Shown: positions 40,508-47,092 of the stretch, in pieces
Numbering within the stretch: position 1 is the first letter of the stretch
Layout of the letters: every line of letters starts with the position of its first letter
From: Oscillospiraceae bacterium
GTDB taxonomy: Bacteria > Bacillota > Clostridia > Oscillospirales > Oscillospiraceae
Length of the DNA stretch: 47,092 nucleotides
Reading direction: 5' to 3'
Assembly: GCA_902802565.1 (NCBI GenBank)
Contig: CADCMP010000005.1
Location: forward strand, 1-47,092
Made by a program: the position numbers and the translations under genes
The notes under the pieces: generated by a model
What the model was told of the DNA's origin: nothing
What the model saw: the letters and a program-made list of their open reading frames with translations, nothing else
Database searches by the model: none

Positions 40508-40536
40508 TTGACTTTAGCGCACTAATGTGCTACTCT
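40508..40536 (+). promoter_or_regulatory. Promoter of the his operon
   Basis: -35 TTGACT (40508-40513), a 17-base spacer and a -10 candidate TACTCT (40531-40536). The -10 is poor, but the spacing and the operator filling the spacer support it. Confidence 0.55.
40515..40532 (+). promoter_or_regulatory. Palindromic operator in the his promoter
   Basis: TAGCGCA-CTAA-TGTGCTA is an 18-bp inverted repeat with one mismatch, filling the space between -35 and -10. Its location in front of a TrpR-family gene and the his genes makes it the likely binding site of that regulator (HisR-type autoregulation). Confidence 0.68.
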
Positions 40537-40572
40537 GCTAATCAAGTAACACAACGTCTGAGAGGTGATCCC

Positions 40573-40878
40573 ATGGGTTTACCAGAAACCGAACAGCTTC
40601 ATATGCTGTTTCAGTCCATCCTGGCACTGAAAAACGAAGATGAGTGCCGCCGCTATTTTGAGGATCTCTGCACTATCAAAGAAGCGCAGGATCTAGCTCA
40701 ACGGCTGGACATTGCCCGCCGCCTGGCCAGAGGTGATTCCTATAATGAGACCGCGCAGCAGACCGGAGCCAGCTCTGCTACCATCAGCCGCGTGAACCGC
40801 TGTCTGGAATACGGAGCCCAGGGCTATGCTCTGATTCTGGACCGGCTGCCGAAACTTGAACCGAAGGAAGAAACGTGA
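40573..40878 (+). CDS. TrpR-family regulator, YerC/HisR-like
   Basis: 101 residues from the ATG at 40573 with GAGAGG upstream; the frame is open further upstream through the operator, which cannot be coding for the normal protein. TrpR-superfamily motifs: a helical N-terminal part (LFQSILALKNEDECRRYFED) and a helix-turn-helix at YNETAQQTGASSATISRVNR. In Firmicutes the YerC/YecD group is found at the head of his operons and is proposed to act as a histidine-responsive repressor. The stop overlaps hisZ (TGATG), so it is the first gene of the his operon. Family sure; histidine control inferred from position and operator. Confidence 0.87.
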   Translation: MGLPETEQLHMLFQSILALKNEDECRRYFEDLCTIKEAQDLAQRLDIARRLARGDSYNETAQQTGASSATISRVNRCLEYGAQGYALILDRLPKLEPKEET

Positions 40879-41975
40879 TGATGAACACTACTGTCAGCGA
40901 AGACCAGATCCGTTCCCGGCTGAGCCGGCTGTATCGGTCTTACGGCTATCTGCCCTATAAAGTAAATAAATTTGAGGAATATGACCTGTATGCACAGTAT
41001 AAAAATTTTCTTGCCTGCAAACAGATCCTCACGTTCAGCGATACCGACGGACGCCTCATGGCACTAAAGCCGGATGTAACGTTGTCGGTAATCAAGAGCG
41101 CTTCGGATCGCTGCCCTGTTCATAAGGTCTTTTATAATGAGAATGTCTACCGTGTTCCGGAAGACGGTGACGGCTTCAGCGAGATCCCTCAGACGGGACT
41201 GGAGTGCATCGGCGAGATTGGTCTTTATGAATCCGCGGAAGTAGTCATGCTTGCAGCCAGAAGCCTGGAGAGCATCTCTTCTTCTTATGTTCTGAATCTG
41301 TCCCACATCGGAGTGGTCTCCGGAATCCTGAACCAGTCCGGCATTCGTCCGGAAGATCAGCCTGAGTTTTTTGCTGTGCTCGGCGCCAAAAACGGTCCTG
41401 CAATGACGGCGCTGTGCCGCCGTTTCGACATGGAGGCTCGGGCCGTTTCGAATCTCATGATGTTAACGGAACTGTATGGACCAACAACGGAGGTTCTGAC
41501 CCGGCTGAGTGCACTTCCCCTTCCGGAAGAAAGTCTTCGGGCCGTGGAGGAGCTGCGGGAACTTGACACCCTGCTCAAGGCATTTGGTCTGTCCCGTATC
41601 CACCTGGATTTTTCTGTTGTGGATGATATTGAATACTACAACGGTATCGTATTTACAGGGTTTATCGAGGGCCTCTCATCCAGTGTTCTCTCCGGAGGAA
41701 AGTATGATCGTCTGGTGTCCCGTATGGACCGTTCCGGCGGAGCTGTGGGATTTGCCGTTTATTTCAACACCCTGGAGCCGCTGTGGTTCACGGAAAACGA
41801 ATTCGATTTTGATGTCGTGCTGGTGTGTCCTTCCGAGGAGGATCTGCCGCTTGCGATCCGAGAGGCAGACCGGCATATTGCAGCCGGGGAAACTGTTCGC
41901 ATCCAGTGTTCGGAGCCCAAGGGCTTCACGTTCCGAACCAGATATACTGTGAGAAACGGGGCGGTGGAATCATGA
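40878..41975 (+). CDS. hisZ: ATP phosphoribosyltransferase regulatory subunit
   Basis: 365 residues from the ATG at 40878, which overlaps the regulator's stop codon; a GTG three bases upstream and an ATG three bases downstream are alternatives, all served by AAGGAAG. HisZ is a catalytically dead paralogue of histidyl-tRNA synthetase that forms an octamer with short HisG and makes it sensitive to histidine. Class II synthetase features are visible: ALKPDVTLSVIKS (motif 2 region), EIPQTGLECIGE, and LDFSVVDDIEYYNGIVFTGF, with a degenerate motif 3 at SGGKYDRLV. The anticodon-binding domain of HisS is replaced by a short tail. It overlaps hisG by 4 bases. Confidence 0.92.
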   Translation: MMNTTVSEDQIRSRLSRLYRSYGYLPYKVNKFEEYDLYAQYKNFLACKQILTFSDTDGRLMALKPDVTLSVIKSASDRCPVHKVFYNENVYRVPEDGDGFSEIPQTGLECIGEIGLYESAEVVMLAARSLESISSSYVLNLSHIGVVSGILNQSGIRPEDQPEFFAVLGAKNGPAMTALCRRFDMEARAVSNLMMLTELYGPTTEVLTRLSALPLPEESLRAVEELRELDTLLKAFGLSRIHLDFSVVDDIEYYNGIVFTGFIEGLSSSVLSGGKYDRLVSRMDRSGGAVGFAVYFNTLEPLWFTENEFDFDVVLVCPSEEDLPLAIREADRHIAAGETVRIQCSEPKGFTFRTRYTVRNGAVES

Positions 41976-42616
41976 CGGAAAAGAAAATGATAAATGTTGC
42001 CCTCCCCAAGGGCCGCCTGGGCGAGATCGTTTACGGGATGATGGAACAGGCCGGATATGAATGTCCGGAAGTTCTGGACCCGAAAAGAAAACTGACATTT
42101 GAAAACGAGGCCTGTGGAGTCCGATACTTCTGGGTAAAACCATCCGACGTCCCCATCTATGTGGAACGGGGCGCTGCGGATGTTGGTGTCGCCGGCAAAG
42201 ACATCCTGCTGGAGTATTCGCCACGTGTCTATGAGTTGCTGGATCTCGGCATCGGAAAATGCCGCATGTGTGTGGCCGGCCCCAAATCATTCCGAGACGA
42301 TGAGTCCCGCACCCTGAAGGTCGCAACCAAATTTCCGCATATTGCAAGGAAATATTATGAATCTCAGGGCCGTGAAATCAGCATTATCAAGCTCAACGGT
42401 TCCATTGAGATCGCACCCATTCTCGGTCTTTCCGATGTGATTGTAGACATCGTGGAAACCGGGAAAACGCTGAAAGAAAACGGTCTGGATGCACTGGAAA
42501 CTATCGTTCCCATCAGCGCCCGGTTCATTGCCAACAAAGCAAGTTTTCAGTTTAAACATGACGAGATCACGGCGATGAGCCAGTCTCTTTCCGCAATCTG
42601 TCAGACCAAGGAGTAA
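41972..42616 (+). CDS. hisG: ATP phosphoribosyltransferase, short form
   Basis: 214 residues from an ATG overlapping the hisZ stop (ATGA). It catalyses the first step of histidine synthesis, joining PRPP and ATP. Motifs: INVALPKGRLGEIVYGMM, RGAADVGVAGKD and the PRPP loop DVIVDIVETGKTL. It lacks the C-terminal regulatory domain of the long form, consistent with the HisZ partner just upstream. The open frame extends upstream in hisZ, but the start at the overlap gives the family's normal beginning. Confidence 0.96.
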   Translation: MTEKKMINVALPKGRLGEIVYGMMEQAGYECPEVLDPKRKLTFENEACGVRYFWVKPSDVPIYVERGAADVGVAGKDILLEYSPRVYELLDLGIGKCRMCVAGPKSFRDDESRTLKVATKFPHIARKYYESQGREISIIKLNGSIEIAPILGLSDVIVDIVETGKTLKENGLDALETIVPISARFIANKASFQFKHDEITAMSQSLSAICQTKE

Positions 42617-42619
42617 CAC

Positions 42620-43897
42620 ATGATCAAGATATACAAATACGGCGAGGTTCCAAACGAGACTCTGTTTATCCGCTCTCCTCTGTTTCAGGATGTAGGTGCC
42701 GTGGTCACCGAGATCCTGAACAGGGTTCAGGAAGAAGGAGACGCCGCTCTGAAATACTACACCAAGAAATTTGACGGCGCCGATCTGTCCGATCTGATCG
42801 TATCCAACGAAGAGATTGAGGAGGCGTTTGCTTCCACCAGCGAGGAGTACCGCAAGGTCCTCCAGCAGGCTTGGGACAACATTGCCGAGTATCATTCCCA
42901 CCAGATCCGTCCCGGATTTGTCATGACGAGGGAAAACGGAGTTGTTCTTGGCCAGAAGATCACTCCCATCGAGAAGGTCGGGCTATACGTTCCCAACGGA
43001 ACGGCCGCCTACCCCTCCTCCCTGATCATGAACTGTGTGCCTGCCAAACTTGCGGGCTGTTCCGAGCTGGTCATCGTCACACCGCCGGACCGTAACGGCA
43101 AGGTCAATCCCGCGATCTTGGCTGCCGCCAAGATCTGCGGCGTGGACAAGATCGTGAAAGTAGGCGGTGCTCAGGCGGTTGCCGCACTCGCATTCGGAAC
43201 CGAAAGCGTTCCCAAAGTCGACAAGATTGTCGGTCCGGGCAACGCCTATGTGGCTGAAGCAAAAAAGCAGGTCTTTGGCAAGGTCGCCATCGACACGATA
43301 GCCGGTCCCAGCGAGGTTCTCATCGTTGCAGACAGGAACAACGACCCCAGAATCCTCGCCGCCGACATGCTGGCGCAGGCAGAACACGACGTTATGGCCA
43401 CCTCGGTCCTCGTCACGGACTCGGAAGACCTTGCCTATCAGGTGGCGCAGGAACTGGAATCGCAGCTTTCGGTCCTCCCTCGCGAGAACATTGCCCGGCC
43501 TTCGATTGAAAACAACGGCAAGATCGTAATCGCCTCCTCGCTGGATGAAGCCGTGGAGTGCGCGAACGAAATCGCTCCGGAACACCTTGAGATCAGTGTG
43601 GACGATCCCTTTTCTTATCTTGGCAAAATCAAAAATGCCGGATCCATCTTCCTGGGCAAAGACGCTCCGGAGGCGCTGGGCGATTACATGGCAGGACCGA
43701 ACCACACACTTCCCACCACAGGGACCGCCCGTTTCGGAAGTCCTCTCTCCGTGGATGACTTCGTAAAAAAATCCCAGTATACCTATTTTTCGCACGAAGC
43801 ACTGGAAGAGATCAAAGACAGCATTATACTGTTTGCGGAGGAAGAAGGACTGCACGGACACGCCAACAGCATTGATATCCGTTTTCGCGAGGACTGA
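42620..43897 (+). CDS. hisD: Histidinol dehydrogenase
   Basis: 425 residues. It carries out the last two oxidations, histidinol to histidinal to histidine, with NAD and zinc. Motifs: NGVVLGQKITPIEKVGLYVP, GAQAVAALAFGTESVP, the signature GPSEVLIVADRNNDPR, ADMLAQAEHDVMATSVL (Gln and His zinc ligands) and the C-terminal DYMAGPNHTLPTTGTARF with catalytic His. AAGGAG at the end of hisG serves as RBS; gap of 3 bases to hisG and 3 to hisC. Confidence 0.97.
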   Translation: MIKIYKYGEVPNETLFIRSPLFQDVGAVVTEILNRVQEEGDAALKYYTKKFDGADLSDLIVSNEEIEEAFASTSEEYRKVLQQAWDNIAEYHSHQIRPGFVMTRENGVVLGQKITPIEKVGLYVPNGTAAYPSSLIMNCVPAKLAGCSELVIVTPPDRNGKVNPAILAAAKICGVDKIVKVGGAQAVAALAFGTESVPKVDKIVGPGNAYVAEAKKQVFGKVAIDTIAGPSEVLIVADRNNDPRILAADMLAQAEHDVMATSVLVTDSEDLAYQVAQELESQLSVLPRENIARPSIENNGKIVIASSLDEAVECANEIAPEHLEISVDDPFSYLGKIKNAGSIFLGKDAPEALGDYMAGPNHTLPTTGTARFGSPLSVDDFVKKSQYTYFSHEALEEIKDSIILFAEEEGLHGHANSIDIRFRED

Positions 43898-43900
43898 TTT

Positions 43901-44968
43901 ATGAGCCGCTTTTTTGTATCCAGATATGATGACCTGATACCATATACGCCCGGGGAGCAGCCTCGGGATCAGGTCTTTGTAAAACTCAATACGAACGAAT
44001 CCCCTTTTCCGCCTTCACCTGAGGTGATAAAGGCCGCATCAGAGGCAGCGGATACTCTGCGACTGTATTCCGATCCGGATTCCACCGATCTGACACAAGC
44101 CGTTGCCGGATACTTCGGAGTCCGTCCGGAGGAAGTACTCATGACCAACGGATCCGATGAGATCCTGAACTTTGCCTTTATGGCGTTTGGTGATGCCTCC
44201 TGCGGATTTGTCTTTCCGGATATTACCTATGGTTTCTACGAAGTGATTGCAGATCTCAACGGAATTCCCTATCGGAAGATCCCTCTGACCGCTGACTTTA
44301 CGATCCGGACGGAGGATTATTACGGGGCCGGATGCAATATTGTGATTCCCAATCCCAATGCTCCCACCGGAATTCCTCTCACGATCCCGCAGATCCGTTC
44401 CATCGTAGAAGCCAACTCGGATCATATTGTGATCATCGATGAAGCCTACGTGGATTTCGGTGGTGAGAGCTGTATCCCCCTGATTCGGGACTATGACAAC
44501 CTGCTGGTGACCCAGACCTTTTCCAAGTCGCGGTCTCTGGCCGGCGGGCGGCTCGGATTCGGAATCGGCAACCCGGATCTGATCCGGGATCTGAACACAC
44601 TGAAGTATTCCTGCAATCCATATAATGTCAATCGAATGACTTCCGCCGCGGGAATCGCCGCCATTCAGGATGATACGTATTTCCAGAAGAACATTTCGGA
44701 GATTCAGCGTGTGCGGGAATACACCCGCGGCCAGCTGGAACAACGGGGATTTACCGTCCTTCCCTCGGTCTCCAATTTTCTGTTTGTCCGATCGAACTTC
44801 GGCACCGCGGAAGACCTGTACGGTGCGCTGAGGGCACTGGGCGTCCTGATTCGGTACTGGAAGACACCCCGGATAAAGGACTGGTGCCGCATCACCATCG
44901 GCACACAGGAACAGATGGATACCCTGCTGAACGCAGTGGATACGATACGAAAGGAGCGCGGACTATGA
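43901..44968 (+). CDS. hisC: Histidinol-phosphate aminotransferase
   Basis: 355 residues. PLP-dependent class I/II aminotransferase that converts imidazole-acetol phosphate to histidinol phosphate. Motifs: KLNTNESPFPPSP near the N terminus, MTNGSDEILNFAFMAFGD, IPNPNAPTGIP, IIDEAYVDFGG, and the PLP lysine in TFSKSRSLAGGRLGF. Usual length. It overlaps hisB by 4 bases. Confidence 0.95.
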   Translation: MSRFFVSRYDDLIPYTPGEQPRDQVFVKLNTNESPFPPSPEVIKAASEAADTLRLYSDPDSTDLTQAVAGYFGVRPEEVLMTNGSDEILNFAFMAFGDASCGFVFPDITYGFYEVIADLNGIPYRKIPLTADFTIRTEDYYGAGCNIVIPNPNAPTGIPLTIPQIRSIVEANSDHIVIIDEAYVDFGGESCIPLIRDYDNLLVTQTFSKSRSLAGGRLGFGIGNPDLIRDLNTLKYSCNPYNVNRMTSAAGIAAIQDDTYFQKNISEIQRVREYTRGQLEQRGFTVLPSVSNFLFVRSNFGTAEDLYGALRALGVLIRYWKTPRIKDWCRITIGTQEQMDTLLNAVDTIRKERGL

Positions 44969-45552
44969 GATCAGCTTCCATAGAACGCAACACCGCCGAA
45001 ACTCAGATCAAACTCACTCTGAATCTGGACGGAAGCGGAAAGAGCGATATCGACTCCGGTGTAGGCTTCCTCGACCACATGCTCACACTGTTTGCCGCTC
45101 ACAGCGGCTACGATCTCAGCCTGACATGTCACGGAGATACGCAGGTGGATGATCACCACACCACAGAAGATATCGGCATCGCACTTGGGGAGGCTTTCCG
45201 ACAGGCGCTTGGTGAACGGAAAGGAATCATCCGGTACGGCAGCATGTGGCTCCCCATGGATGAAGCGCTGGTACTCTGTGCCGTAGACATCTCCGGAAGA
45301 AGCCACCTGGACTACCGCCTGTGTATTCCTTCACAGAAAGTCGGTACTTTTGATACCGAACTGGTGGAAGAGTTCTACACAGCCTTTGTGCGAAAAGCAG
45401 AGCTGACTCTGCATCTGCTCCAGTTTGAAGGCAAAAACTCACACCACATTATCGAGGCCTCTTTCAAGGGGTTCGGTCGTGCGCTTGCGCAGGCCACCGC
45501 CATCGATGAAAAAAGACCGGATACCATTCCGTCAACCAAAGGAGTGCTGTAA
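44965..45552 (+). CDS. hisB: Imidazoleglycerol-phosphate dehydratase
   Basis: 195 residues from the ATG at 44965 overlapping the hisC stop (ATGA), with AAGGAG upstream. Monofunctional dehydratase with the metal-binding duplicated motifs DHMLTLFAAHSGYDL, DDHHTTEDIGIALG, and EGKNSHHIIEASFKGFGRAL. No phosphatase domain, so histidinol phosphatase must be elsewhere. It abuts hisH without gap. Confidence 0.96.
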   Translation: MRSASIERNTAETQIKLTLNLDGSGKSDIDSGVGFLDHMLTLFAAHSGYDLSLTCHGDTQVDDHHTTEDIGIALGEAFRQALGERKGIIRYGSMWLPMDEALVLCAVDISGRSHLDYRLCIPSQKVGTFDTELVEEFYTAFVRKAELTLHLLQFEGKNSHHIIEASFKGFGRALAQATAIDEKRPDTIPSTKGVL

Positions 45553-46167
45553 ATGCTTGCTATCGTAGATTACGGTGTTGGAAATCTGTTTTCCCTTCAC
45601 AGTTCTTTAAACATGATCGATGTTCCGTCTGTCGTTACTTCGGACGAAAAGGCGCTTCGAAACGCCGAAAAGATCATCCTTCCCGGTGTGGGTGCTTTTG
45701 AAGACGCCGCCCGAAAGCTCAAAGAGAGCGGACTGGGTGAGGTAGTCGCGGAAGAAGCCCGAAACGGGAAGCCCACCATGGGCATCTGCCTTGGAATGCA
45801 GATGCTGTTTGACCGCAGTTTTGAGTACGGCACTCACGAGGGCCTCGGGCTGATTCCGGGAGATGTAGTCGATATGACACCTCACATTCCGGCGGATCTG
45901 AAGGTGCCGCATATCGGATGGAACGCTCTGAACATGAAAAAACCGGACCATCCCCTCTTTCGATACATCAAAGACGGTGATTTCGTATACTTCGTCCACA
46001 CTTACTACGCCACGCGCTGTGAAGAATACACGCTGGCAACGACGGAGTACGGTGCGGATCTGACCGCCTGTGTTGCCCGTGATCAGACCATTGGCTGTCA
46101 GTTTCATCCGGAAAAAAGCGGACGGATCGGTCTGAATATTCTGCGTGCTTTCTGTGAAATGAGGTGA
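45553..46167 (+). CDS. hisH: Imidazole glycerol phosphate synthase, glutaminase subunit
   Basis: 204 residues. Class I glutamine amidotransferase that feeds ammonia to HisF. Catalytic triad: nucleophile Cys in MGICLGMQMLF (about residue 79) and His-x-Glu in QFHPEKSG near the C terminus. The N-terminal IVDYGVGNLFSLHSSL is typical. It starts directly after the hisB stop. Confidence 0.96.
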   Translation: MLAIVDYGVGNLFSLHSSLNMIDVPSVVTSDEKALRNAEKIILPGVGAFEDAARKLKESGLGEVVAEEARNGKPTMGICLGMQMLFDRSFEYGTHEGLGLIPGDVVDMTPHIPADLKVPHIGWNALNMKKPDHPLFRYIKDGDFVYFVHTYYATRCEEYTLATTEYGADLTACVARDQTIGCQFHPEKSGRIGLNILRAFCEMR

Positions 46168-46173
46168 CCGGAT

Positions 46174-46890
46174 ATGCTTTTATTTCCGGCCATCGACATG
46201 TTCGACCACAAAGCGGTTCGTCTGTTCAGAGGTGACTATCAGCAGATGACCGTTTACAGCAAGGATCCTCTTTCCGTGGCCAAACGCTTTGAGCGTTCCG
46301 GTGCAAAATGGATCCATCTTGTGGATCTGCAGGGTGCAAAAGACGGAACAACGCCCCATGCAGACCTCGTCGCCAGCATTACCAAAGAGACCAATCTTCA
46401 GGTTGAGATCGGCGGGGGTATCCGTTCCGAGGATACGATCCTCCGTTATCTTGACTGTGGAGTATCCCGTGTGATTCTCGGAACAGCCGCGCTTGGGGAT
46501 CCTGATTTTCTACAAAGGGCAGTCGCAAGGCATGGTTCATCCATCGCAGTCGGTGTGGACTCACGCAGCGGCATGGTCGCAACTCACGGATGGACCAAGA
46601 CAAGTTCGGTGCCTGCCGATACGTTTTGCCGCCAGCTGGACGAGCTCGGCGTGTCCACCATCATTGCAACGGATATTTCCAAAGACGGTGCCATGCAGGG
46701 ACCGAACCTTGAGCTGTATCGTCAGCTGAAGCTCTCATTCTCCGGCAACATCACGGCCTCCGGCGGCGTCTCAAGCCTGGAGGATCTGGAAGCGTTGAAT
46801 TCGCTGGGTCTGTACGGTGCAATTTTGGGAAAAGCCTATTACACCGGAGCCGTAGACCTGGAAGAAGCAGTAAAGAAGGTACAATTATGA
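46174..46890 (+). CDS. hisA: ProFAR isomerase
   Basis: 238 residues. Phosphoribosylformimino-5-aminoimidazole carboxamide ribotide isomerase, a TIM barrel with the two half-barrel motifs. The N-terminal [19 protein letters not shown] has the general-base Asp, [11 protein letters not shown] is the first phosphate loop, and [17 protein letters not shown] and [14 protein letters not shown] mark the second half with the general-acid Asp. It overlaps hisF by 4 bases. Confidence 0.95.
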   Translation: MLLFPAIDMFDHKAVRLFRGDYQQMTVYSKDPLSVAKRFERSGAKWIHLVDLQGAKDGTTPHADLVASITKETNLQVEIGGGIRSEDTILRYLDCGVSRVILGTAALGDPDFLQRAVARHGSSIAVGVDSRSGMVATHGWTKTSSVPADTFCRQLDELGVSTIIATDISKDGAMQGPNLELYRQLKLSFSGNITASGGVSSLEDLEALNSLGLYGAILGKAYYTGAVDLEEAVKKVQL

Positions 46891-47092
46891 TCACTAAACG
46901 TATCATCCCCTGTCTGGATGTAAAAGACGGCAGAGTCGTCAAAGGAGTCAACTTCCTGAACGTCAATGATGTCAACGACCCCGTTGCTCTCGGTCAGTAT
47001 TATTCCGACCACGGAGCCGACGAACTGGTTTTTTATGATATTACCGCCTCTGCGGAAGGCCGCAGCCTGTTTACGGAAATCCTGACCCGGGT
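46887..47092 (+). CDS. hisF: Imidazole glycerol phosphate synthase, cyclase subunit (partial)
   Basis: The first 68 codons are present. The start overlaps the hisA stop (ATGA). [20 protein letters not shown] followed by [15 protein letters not shown] and [15 protein letters not shown] is the standard HisF amino end with the general-base Asp (CLD). The rest runs off the window. hisI and hisE, if in the operon, would lie beyond. Confidence 0.95.
   Translation, partial: MITKRIIPCLDVKDGRVVKGVNFLNVNDVNDPVALGQYYSDHGADELVFYDITASAEGRSLFTEILTR

Noticed and set aside
40515..40532. The his operator palindrome as a CIRCE or LexA site
   Set aside because: CIRCE needs TTAGCACTC-N9-GAGTGCTAA and the spacing here is four; LexA boxes have a different core.

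Overview
The window (about 47 kb, moderate GC) looks like chromosomal DNA of an anaerobic Firmicute of the class Clostridia. Pointers are the strong Shine-Dalgarno sequences and sigma-A promoters, a short-form HisG paired with HisZ, a type III pantothenate kinase, a NiaR-type niacin repressor, a DUF1846 protein, DUF4914, and a TrpR-family regulator heading the his genes. A genus cannot be named from the sequence alone. I see no rRNA, CRISPR array, insertion sequence or prophage.

Layout, left to right. 1-92 is the start of secA (minus strand, cut by the window edge). 355-1839 is a DUF1846 protein. 1918-2508 is a five-tRNA transcription unit (Gly, Arg, His, Gln, Lys) with its own promoter and terminator. 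2507-6465 holds an O-antigen-ligase-like membrane protein, a 66-residue lipoprotein, gpsA and a DegV protein. 6571-8746 is a pair of CobW/COG0523 GTPases: the first has a histidine repeat with nearly 60 His, the second is fused to a DUF1980-like domain. 9188-16017 is a minus-strand run of htpG, hemW, a VanW-family gene and metG. 16229-21722 holds an AAA+ ATPase, the coenzyme A genes coaX, a panT-like ECF S component and coaBC, and a GDPD enzyme. 21829-23421 is an MFS transporter.

23480-33491 is the most unusual part: eight tightly coupled minus-strand genes from one promoter. In transcription order they encode an APH-fold kinase, a GNAT acyltransferase, a PP-loop amidotransferase-like ATPase, a short UbiA-like membrane protein, an Rph/PEP-synthase-like dikinase, a DUF3419 (BtaA-like) SAM-dependent enzyme and two ANL adenylate-forming ligases. 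I do not recognise this set as a described pathway. The enzyme classes suggest synthesis of a small, perhaps membrane-associated, amide- or lipid-type metabolite.

33677-36906 carries DUF4914 (PEPCK-like) and a galactokinase. 37188-40395 is a niacin module: pncB, niaR and a PfoR-type EIIC-like permease. The permease promoter overlaps a nearly perfect 30-bp palindrome whose core recurs upstream of pncB. This makes the permease a candidate vitamin B3 transporter under NiaR control. 40573 to the right edge is a histidine operon: a yerC/hisR-like regulator, hisZ, hisG, hisD, hisC, hisB, hisH, hisA and hisF (cut by the edge). Most genes overlap or abut, and the promoter contains a palindrome that is probably the operator of the first gene's product.
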